A stretch of DNA of 64,000 nt, from NCBI GenBank assembly GCA_963585895.1, contig CAUZXS010004398.1, positions 1-64,000 of the forward strand. The letters run 5' to 3'. The DNA is from Sepioteuthis lessoniana. Taxonomy: Eukaryota; Mollusca; Cephalopoda; Myopsida; Loliginidae. A program made the position numbers and the translations under genes. The notes beneath the pieces were generated by a model that saw only the letters and a program-made list of their open reading frames with translations, was not told the DNA's origin and did not search any database. Shown here piece by piece: positions 55,986 through 64,000 of the stretch (its first letter is position 1; the number at the start of each line of letters is the position of its first letter).

Positions 55986-56209
55986 AAGAATTACTGCACG
56001 GTAACTAACTTCATTAAGATAGCTTTGCATTGTTTTTTGACATGATGGTACTATTCTGTTACACCATCCAAGTTATGATAGCGTAACGACAGCGTCAACA
56101 GTGTCTACGCATCCTAACTTAAATTCATCGTGCGATAGATAAATTGTCATCTAAATTACGTAAAAAGGACAATAACACTGACCTCTCACTTTATCAAATA
56201 TATTTTCCA

Positions 56210-57240
56210 AAATTACCTTAAATATCTTGAAATATGTTAGTTTGAATTCATTCAAAGAATCGCCAATGGATTCGACAATGGCCTCCAAACGGCTTCGAAA
56301 TCTTTATGCGTTTCCGACTGTCTCGTTGTTTAATTTGGTAAATTCTGCCGTTATCTTTGTTTTTAGTTTATCTTTGATCTCTGGCTCAATTGCACCACAC
56401 ACATGATAATAAGTAGGTTTGCAATCCGAGGAGTTAAGGGCAGTTAGGGGTACTGTGATTGCAGACATTTTTTGACACCCAGTATTGACTTTTCCAGCTT
56501 GTGCGAATGTATTATCTTCTAGCAGTCGCCCTTTTAATCCAGACCACCACTATTTCTTTTAGGCACTTAATTTAAGCCCTCATGTTTAGTGAGGCTATTT
56601 AGGGTGAGGAATAGAGACATAATTTCACCACCCCTAGTGACCACCCCAAACACCAAAATATGGACTAAGTGTTTGGTTTTCATCACTGTTAGTAAATTTT
56701 GTGGGTAAAGAGCAAGTCTACAGTTTTTCTGTCAGTTCACTATCTGATACTGGTCGATTTTTTTCTCATCTGAGAAAAATTCAAAGCAAGTTCTATCGGA
56801 ATGGATGGTTTAGCTTGTTCAAAAGCTTTGCGGCATGGTATTTCCTCTGATACTGGTATAAAATTGTCTCTTGCACATCTTCTCAGAGAAATATTGAATA
56901 TCTTCATGCAAGACTTGCTTGATTAGAAAATCAGGTAATTCCATTACCTGGTTATTGGCCTCATAAACTTGCCGCGATCATTGGCAATAATGGTCTTAAT
57001 CTCAGCCACAAAGTAAATAATCCCTTTTTTTTATCAAAACAACCAGAGTGAGGCTTCCATTGGACTCATCTAACTCTTTTGATCAACTGCATTGTCCTCA
57101 GATTGACTCCAAATACACAGAAATGTTCGTATTAAAGTTACGCCGGGAATGCCATGCAGTACATGCCGTTTTCATATTTCTGGAGGAGAGAATTGCATCA
57201 TAGGACTGCTTTCATCACAAAGTAACCAACCCACTCTCAT
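56210..57240 (-). pseudogene. IS630/Tc1-mariner-type transposase relic
   Basis: On the minus strand, scattered matches follow the order of an IS630-type transposase: FSDEKKIDQYQIVN (first catalytic D region), CRLALYPQNLLTVMKTKHLV, HILVFGVVTRGGEIMSLF, and a C-terminal RFRSRLEAIVESIGDSLNEF. Stops and frame changes are frequent, and the second and third catalytic residues are not clearly visible. Upstream (56700-57240) is less certain. No terminal repeats were found. It is distinct from the DD34D mariners in this window. Confidence 0.55.
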
Positions 57241-57429
57241 TTGCTGCGCAGTAGACAAACCCTGGAACAAATAAAGTGCATGTGCGAAAGTATTAATTTA
57301 AAATTACGACAATTTACCCTTTGCGTCCTTTATGTACACGTATGTGTGTGTATGTATATACGTGTGCGTATGTGTGTACAAATTTTCATTATCTCTATTT
57401 GTATGTGTATGTGATCTTTCTGTCAGGTT

Positions 57430-58230
57430 GCTCGACAGTATTAGATATACCATGTAACCTAGTGTTATATTTTGACCCCTCGCCCCCGGCCTAAAAATGC
57501 TATTCCAAGGTAATACACCGGAAGGAAGTGACACATTCCAACGGCCAGTAATCGAAAGAAATCGCGTGGGCGGATTAAGGCTTATGATATGGGAAAAGGT
57601 GAAGGTCCTATTCTGCCATTACAGTCATGCACTGGAAGAGAGTAACCTCTGAACTGAATGACAGTTATTTCCGCTTGATGACGATTAAACATCCGATTCA
57701 AAGATCCAGTAGGCGATCGTGTGGGCGTTGAGTTATTATTTAACTTAGTTGAGTTTGGGGTGCCAAAGCAATTGCCGGTAGAATTCCAGACTGCTAGAGA
57801 CCAGATGTGGTAGTGAAAGCCACACCCGACCGAAGGGGCCCTCGGAAAGCCCCGATGGAGTGGACCCCAACATCAGGAGAACAAGACACAACGTGACGTC
57901 ATAACAGTGGGGTGAAAATATGATGTTTATGTTCGGTCTCCAGCATCCTCTCACATGCTAACCTTTCGAACCCTTGCAATAAAAGTGAGAGGTAAATATT
58001 TTTCTAAAGAAGTCTTCATGTATCTTCCTTCCTGCATCTTAATTCTTCCTGCGTCTTTCTTCCTGCGTTATCCTTCATGCATCTGTTTTTGATGTTGAGT
58101 CGTTGTGATGCGGCAAATGACTATACAACACTAGTACAACATGACACTTAATTCGACAGTTGGTGACTAAACTGGTTGCTTGATCATGGCGAGAAGAAAG
58201 GCCAAATATGACAAGATGAAAAAGATAATC
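57430..58230 (+). mobile_element. LTR-retrotransposon fossil, LTR and leader
   Basis: A GC-richer block with a TGCAATAAAAGTGAGAGG polyadenylation-like signal. It is followed by TTGGTGACTAAACTGG, reminiscent of the LTR/primer-site region of Ty3/gypsy elements, and a short basic reading start (MARRKAKYDKMKK). Nothing further inside was recognised. Fossil; the family is tentative. Confidence 0.4.
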
Positions 58231-58770
58231 AGTCAAAAGGTGGTTAAGACTTCATAGGCTCAGAGACTATTCACCATACACGGGCGATAACAATGTGTAG
58301 GGTATCTCTTACAATAAATCTTTTGACCCATGCGCTTGCGGTCTCCTCTGTCGAAGCTTCATCATCTTCTGGGATGTATACCAGAAGACAAAAAAAAGTA
58401 AGATTTTACCATTTTACTGAAAAACTCTATCTGTTACTGACTCTCAATAACATTTTCAAACAGGATTTTCTCATATAGAACTGATAAAGGACTAAGAAAT
58501 ATCACTCAATCTGTCATGTCCATCCGTAGGTCAATTCTTTTTACATATAAGTAGGGTACTTCAGAAAAAATTATATAATTTCGTAATCTAATAACTTGAG
58601 TAATTCTTGATCAAATCAATTCAAATTTTATTAGCATGTTTAGAAACAAAATCCTGTTTAATATTTTTTTTCTTTTCAGTTATATAAATACCATTCTCAG
58701 GAATCGAAAAGGATTTTAAACATTAAACATATGATATTTTTGCACGACCTTATATATATATATATATATA

Positions 58771-59169
58771 CTGTTGTATGGATGCACTACTTGGATGCTA
58801 ACTAAACGGTCGGAGAAGCTATACGGCAATTACACTAGAATGCTGCGAGCAATATTGAACAAGTTCTGGCGGCAACACCCAACAAGGCACCAACTATACG
58901 GCCACTTGCCTCCCATCACGAAAACTATCTAAGTTAGGCGAAGCAGATATGCAGGACACTGCTAGCGAAGCAGGGACGAGCTCATAAGTGATGTACTCCT
59001 ATGGACCCCCACCAATGGCCGGGCAAAAGCAAGACGACCAGCTCGAACATACATTCAGCAGCTATGTGAGGATACGGGACGTAGCCCTGAAGACCTGTCA
59101 GAGGCGATGAATGATAGGGAGAAGTGGCGAGAGAGGATCAGGGATATCTGTGCTAGAGGCACGATCTGA

Positions 59170-59172
<3 letters not shown>
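58771..59172 (+). mobile_element. RTE-type LINE 3' end between TA arrays
   Basis: Starts at LLYGCTTWMLTKR directly after a (TA)n, and ends at CTGATGAT, merging into another (TA)n. Contains small deletions, e.g. in EKLYGNYTRMLRAI, and one stop in the TIQVR segment. Confidence 0.9.
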
Positions 59173-59203
<31 letters not shown>

Positions 59204-59206
<3 letters not shown>

Positions 59207-59280
59207 CATGCACAGACTGTTTCGTTCTATCAGAACTCTTCAGTGTGGCTAGACACGCAGGACGCTCGAAGCCGGGATAA
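59204..59280 (-). repeat. family D fragment
   Basis: TTCTATCAGAACTCTTCAG, GTGTGGCTAGACACGCAGG and CGAAGCCGGGAT match the start of the copy at 27886. It follows the (TA)n at 59173-59203 and stops at the tRNA-like block. Confidence 0.75.
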
Positions 59281-59439
59281 TGGAGACGAAATAGAGGAAG
59301 AATTGTTTTAAAATCTGAATTGAATTTTATATATTAAAGATTTAAATGAATGACACACATTTACTGTTTATCCTCTTTTTAAGCTTTTAAACTTTTTTAT
59401 TATATGAATTAACGTTAATTTCTTTTTGTAATTCACCGT

Positions 59440-59620
59440 ATTTTGTTACTCTGCTATTCACGTTCATTTTCTCTTTTTTTTTCTCCCTCCCCACTGGCCT
59501 TCTTCTATTCTCTTTCCTGCTCACTCTTCTGTTCCTCTTTCCTTCTCCTTCCTTCTTCCTTCTTTAGTTTTCTTTTTTTTCTCTTTTTTTCTTTTTCTTT
59601 TTCGTTCTTTTTTCGGATTC
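59440..59620. repeat. pyrimidine-rich low-complexity tract
   Basis: Almost pure C/T on the plus strand (CTTCCTTCTCC-like). The rest of 59281-59930 shows nothing recognisable. Confidence 0.85.
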
Positions 59621-59924
59621 AAAATGTTTCTCGATGTCCAAATTCAACATATAAATTCTACATGATATTCCCGCCAAAACCACATGACAATTTAAAAAAC
59701 AAACGCCGGTGTAGTGTTTAAACTGCCAACTTTTCCTGATATATAGGTTTTTCTAGTTTTTTTTGTGTAATTTTTAACGTCAATCGTTGGTTTAACATCA
59801 CTAATATCATCTCTTCTAGTCTTAGTTCTAGTTCATTAGAACTGAAAACCTATAATGTCGACTTTGTTCCTAAATAAATCCCCCTTGCTTGGATTACCTT
59901 GTTATCAATTTCTCTCTCTCTCTT

Positions 59925-59931
<7 letters not shown>

Positions 59932-59978
<47 letters not shown>

Positions 59979-60016
59979 ATTTCCTTCAAAATTGTATATA
60001 TATATATATATATATA
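59932..60016. repeat. (CT)n, (TA)n cluster
   Basis: CT at 59911-59925, TA at 59929-59975 and TA at 59995-60016. Confidence 0.95.
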
Positions 60017-60184
60017 GGCAGAGAAAGAGTGAGATAGACGGATAAGTAGATAGTTATTTGTACGAATATATGGTAAGAAATATAACTTGAAAACCTGAAC
60101 ATTGTTAAACTTAAAAGAATCCTTCGTAAAATAATGAACTGTTCTTTTTTACCCATAAACATGAGCTTAATATGCACTAGCAAC

Positions 60185-60300
60185 CTATGTTAGAATTGAC
60201 CTGGGAGCAATAGCAATAGGAGGTACCCCATAATCCCAACATCTCTAGGACTTACCATTAGATGCAGTTTAGTGTCATACCCAGAACACATTAGAAATAT
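60185..60300 (-). repeat. composite repeat family H, head fragment
   Basis: GACCTGGGAGCAATAGCAAT, GGTACCCCATAATCCC and TTTAGTGTCATACCCAGAAC match 31470-31575. Diverged and incomplete. Confidence 0.55.
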
Positions 60301-60737
60301 AAATAGAAGAGAAAATTTCTAATAAATGCAACAACAGAATCTTTCAGTGTTATAGAGGCCTAGAAATGTTGCTTGAAATGTCCTTAGGGTGAAGAGATAA
60401 ATGTCACACAAGTAGAACAATTCTATCACCTACTTCAGGTTTCAAATTTTGTTTTTTTCCATTTCATCGAAGATTATATCCAACCAATTCCGCACACGGA
60501 GAGTTTTAAAGAACTGTGATATCATTTGAGATAGAGTGAGTGTTTTATAAAAAAGATAATATTGTTTTAGTAATCTCATAATCTGGCCAATTCCTGTTAA
60601 TATACTAAGAATTTTAACAGTATCTGTTGAAACAACTGAAAATCTATGTTTAATGTTTAAAAGCTTTTTCTGAAAAGAAAAAAAAGTCAACAATAAGCAT
60701 TTAATTATATATGATTTTTTCTTTTGTTAAAATTTTA
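60301..60737. other. no feature recognised
   Basis: No supported gene or repeat. Confidence 0.5.
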
Positions 60738-61057
60738 GACCATTTCTCCAGCCGTTTCATTAGCGTCCACGTAGTGCATCCACATAACAATATCGACACC
60801 ATAGCTGCTTGGAAGAAACGGCGTTTTATTTTATCGGTCAGGTCTGACTTCCAAATGACCGATAGCCTATTGATAGCTGTACATGCCTATGTGAGTCGCG
60901 TGTCGATGTCTGTCTCGGTCGATGAGACACTGTTTCCTAGGTAGGTGAACTTGCTTACTAGTTTCAGAGAGCTACTGTTTACAGAGGAAATGTCGCCTGT
61001 TTGATTAATACACATATATTCCGTTTTGTGTGCATTTACATAGAGGCCAATACCTAT

Positions 61058-61060
<3 letters not shown>
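60738..61060 (-). mobile_element. RTE-type LINE, internal piece without its 3' end
   Basis: Antisense from LTKRLEKW-type residues (60745) up to GIGLYVNAHKTEYMCINQTG (61040), where a (TA)n at 61060-61102 ends it. The 3' tail is missing, so it was cut after insertion or arrived by another route. Confidence 0.85.
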
Positions 61061-61104
<44 letters not shown>

Positions 61105-61332
61105 TGTACTTTAGAAGTAATACTTTTAATGCGTATTTCATGAAAGACGACTGGCAAGAAGTATACCGTGACTTATTTTTTCTTGTGTCAGAAAAATCAC
61201 TTATGTACCATCTAAGCGAGAAATGACCTAAAGATTCTTTATACTTTGAGGAAGCATGCATATTTTTGGACATAAACCTAAATTCCAATAAAACAATGAA
61301 TAAGTTGAGGAGAGTCTCTGTGAAGCAGTGGC

Positions 61333-62138
61333 TACGAAGTACATACGATAAGTTTCCAGACTTTCTTTGTACAGGCATTTAAAATTGATGTAGACTCTTG
61401 AACATCTTATGAGATGACGGACCAATTTTTACGATTTCAGGTTCAAATGAACAGCTACAGCAGCAATTGGAATACACACTACAAAAGCCGGATTGTTACA
61501 GCTGGTGAATTTCAAAAATGCAATCTGACACTTTGGAAGAACGATATGCTATAAAATTCTGTTTTTAAACTTGGAAAAATGCCAAAGAAACGCATGGAAT
61601 GCTTCAGATTGCTTTTCGATCTTCTTGCATGAATCGAGCATCAGTTTTTAATTCAAGGAAGGCAGGGAGTCTATAAGGGATGATGAGAAGTGTAGGAGGA
61701 GTAAGGAAGTCAATACACCAGAGTTGATTGGCCAAAGGGCTAGGGTTAAGGTTAGGGTTACTATGTTGAGGTTTTAAGGGAGTTCAGTGCACCAGTCCAC
61801 AACTCCATCCTTGTCACTGACTATTTGACCAAGATGGACACCAAGACAGTTCCTCACCCTCCCTATAGTCCAGACCTTGCTCCCTGTGACTTTGGTTATT
61901 CCCTAAGCTCACAGGCAGTCGTTATGAGACAATTGAGGAGATGAAAGAGGCTGTGACGAAGGTCATTGACACACTCACACAAGAAGACTTCCATGGGGCC
62001 TTTCAGAAATTATTGGAACGGTACAACAAGTGCATTGCAGCTGCAGGAGATCACTTCGAAGGGGACTAGAGTTTCATGTGTGTAATATCAATAAAAGTGC
62101 CCATACGAAGTCAGGAAAGTTATCGTATGCACCTCGTA
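61333..62138 (+). mobile_element. mariner-type transposon, both ends present, internally deleted
   Basis: The left end TACGAAGTACATACGATAAG and the right end (reverse of TACGAGGTGCATACGATAAC) form good inverted repeats of about 30 bp, with TA at both borders. Length 806 bp. Inside are the N-terminal part (NEQLQQQLEYTLQKPDC.., HESSISF, SKEVNTPELIGQRARVRV) and then, after a deletion removing the first catalytic aspartate region, VHQSTTPSLSLTI, the region of PPYSPDLAPCDFG, and EDFHGAF-like sequence. Stops and frame changes are present; non-autonomous. Confidence 0.85.
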
Positions 62139-62149
62139 TATCGTAATTA

Positions 62150-62385
62150 GGGTGTTCGAACTCCAGTCGGGTTATTGAATTCACTTTGTTGCAATACCCT
62201 TTGGTATGAACCCTTTGGTATGAATTCACTTTGTAGCAATGCCCTTTGGTATGAACTCCTTTATGCAAAAATATATAGATTGAGTAGCACCAATATTGTT
62301 CTGCAAAGATAGCTGTGGTATTAGATAGCACACAAGGGTTGATATACAATTGAACAAAAAAACCCACCTGAACCAAAAAAGAAGA
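62150..62385 (+). mobile_element. SINE family A with an internal duplication
   Basis: Starts at GTGTTCGAACTCCAGTCGGG, just right of the mariner. The body segment GAATTCACTTTGT..GCAA..CCCTTTGGTATGAA occurs twice (about 62175-62210 and 62222-62254). Tail GGTTGATATACAATTGAACA and AACCCACCTGAACC end it. Confidence 0.75.
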
Positions 62386-62552
62386 ATAAAAACCTCCTTG
62401 ATAATAAATAATGAATTAGATGAAATTGCCCGATTGAATAATCTTGTTGAAAAATCCTGCATTTATTTTGTCTCTACAAAATTTCAACTGTATTTTAATT
62501 TGAAAAACTGAATATAACTTTAAAGGTATTTTTGTGTTAGTCGTCTTTAAGG

Positions 62553-62554
<2 letters not shown>

Positions 62555-62622
<68 letters not shown>
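62555..62622. repeat. (CA)n microsatellite
   Basis: About 33 CA units. A second (CA)n lies at 62908-62953, followed by short TA units. Confidence 0.97.
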
Positions 62623-62623
<1 letters not shown>

Positions 62624-62959
62624 CGCTCGTTCATATGACTGTGCTTGCATCTATATTCATGTGAACAATATCTCAATTTAAATTTCGCGGACTTTGAACA
62701 TATTGATACAACCGTTCATTTATAAAATTATATATATATATATAGATATGTGTCTGTGTGTGTGTGTATTATAGATAGATAAATAAGTAAATAAATAGTT
62801 CTCTTATTCTATTTCCTTCGAGGATAAACCTTATGCTTACCTTTATGTATTTCTCTATTCTTTGGCATATATTTCAGTCCTATGTTATCTGAACTTATTG
62901 ATTGCAGCTCACACACACACACACACACACGCACACACACACACACACACACAGATATA

Positions 62960-64000
62960 TATATATAAATAATTTTAAAAGCCAAGAATCTACCTTTAGT
63001 AATTCCCATAGGCTTTTAAAATGTCAATCATATATTTAAGTAGGATATAACGCAGTGAACATTCAGAAATTCACTCCTAATAGGTAAGCGATGGTCTTCA
63101 GATGAAAGCACAAATATACGCCTTTGTCTATAGGCAATAAATCTAAAGATTCCATTGCACAAAAAAGACAGAGGGAAGCGGTCACAAACGTACACTTCTC
63201 AGGAGATTTCGTATTCATATTAAGCAGTGCCTATTTTGCAGTAAACTTCGTACAATAATGCCTTTGATGTTATTACGTTTATCTGACGGAGACACTTGTG
63301 TACTCTTTAAATTTAATAACATAGCTTTCTTATCTTCGGTTGCTCTTGATACAGACTTTTTGTCTTTTGTCCAAATAAGATTATTTCGCGTTAGGCTAGA
63401 CAGATTACCTTATTTGGTTTCACGTTGTACTCTCAAATAACAACGATAAAGTTTTATAGGTAGAATATATGAGGTCAGCTAAACGATAATATTTGAGTTT
63501 CAAAATTGTTTTACTATTGTATTTATTTTCTGTCGATAAAAAAAAAAGACTTGTTACAATCCGTCCCTATTTTTCATTCTTTTTCTCTTTCTATTCAATT
63601 TGGTTCGGGAATCAGTGTTTCATTACATGTATTCTTACCAATGACAGCTTGGTATACTAGATGGTTGAAAATTTGTATATTTTAGGTCGGTATAATAAGA
63701 CGTCTTTTTTGTCCAAATCAAATGGAGGTTTTGTAAATATATTTTTCACTGGCATGCCTTAACGACTGGAAAAAAAACTTACCCATGATACTTTTTCTTG
63801 TTAGGATTTTTCCCTATCTCGACTTGTGACTCATTGATAAGTTCTGTGTAAAAGTTCTTCCAAGTTTTTTATTTCTATTTATTTATTTATAATATTATAA
63901 TACGCACAGGTTTACGTCCATTATGACAATGATTATTCCCTAGAGCCTAAATATCACGAGTCATCTTTCATTTTCTGTCAATAGTCTGAAGCAATAAGCA
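62960..64000. other. no feature recognised
   Basis: The last kilobase is AT-rich with no supported gene, RNA or repeat family. Short open frames (e.g. 63258-63440) have no domain signal. Confidence 0.5.

Noticed and set aside
61738-61765. TTAGGG-like runs suggesting an interstitial telomere
   Set aside because: Only about three imperfect units, and they fall inside the mariner coding relic, where they encode the RVRV residues.
63258-63440. 60-residue open frame near the window end
   Set aside because: Length expected by chance; no motif or homologue recognised.

Overview
This is an AT-rich eukaryotic window with no gene-like coding content that I can support. It is packed with dinucleotide microsatellites, chiefly (TA)n and (CA/GT)n, and with dispersed repeats. 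The repeats are an RTE-type LINE ending in a (TGA)n tail, several tRNA-derived SINE families, internally deleted DD34D mariners, Penelope-like elements with GIY-YIG domains, and a Ty3/gypsy-like fossil. This mix, and the tRNA-headed SINEs in particular, suggests a mollusc and most likely a coleoid cephalopod such as an octopus. That assignment is an inference from repeat content.

Layout. 0-4 kb: a 5'-truncated RTE copy, three SINEs in 1 kb (+,-,-) with clean target-site duplications, and a mariner end fused to an RTE middle. 4-9.5 kb: microsatellites, a fold-back repeat, an RTE 3' end with an expanded CT tract, two TA-bounded repeats and a mariner. 10.5-14 kb: an inverted RTE pair, one copy reaching from the 3' tail back into the endonuclease. 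14-21 kb: SINEs, a duplicated block whose copies carry different RTE insertions, a composite repeat, and two palindromes sharing a spacer. 21-34 kb: more RTE copies, LTR-like fossils, a Penelope GIY-YIG fragment, a tandemly duplicated TA-bounded repeat, and composite-repeat copies, one holding an RTE insertion. 34-41 kb: a Penelope RT/GIY-YIG fragment, a Penelope-like 3' end with a hammerhead-ribozyme-like motif, and SINEs. 41-46 kb: microsatellites and SINEs. 46.5-52.4 kb: an old Ty3/gypsy fossil on the minus strand, lying inside a composite-repeat copy and itself containing an RTE endonuclease fragment. 53-62 kb: five RTE copies including a twin-priming inversion, an IS630/Tc1-mariner relic, an LTR-like fossil, and a full-ended mariner followed by a SINE. 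62.4-64 kb: microsatellites and unassigned sequence.

How the parts relate. The RTE ORF runs straight into its (TGA)n tail, so the tail itself supplies the stop codons. SINE family A and the composite family share one 3' tail, as if mobilised by the same unseen LINE. Unrelated repeats repeatedly sit between two (TA)n arrays. I found no previously undescribed functional system that I can stand behind. The best candidates for a second look are the composite family, the hammerhead-like motif, the shared-spacer palindromes and the TA-array pattern.
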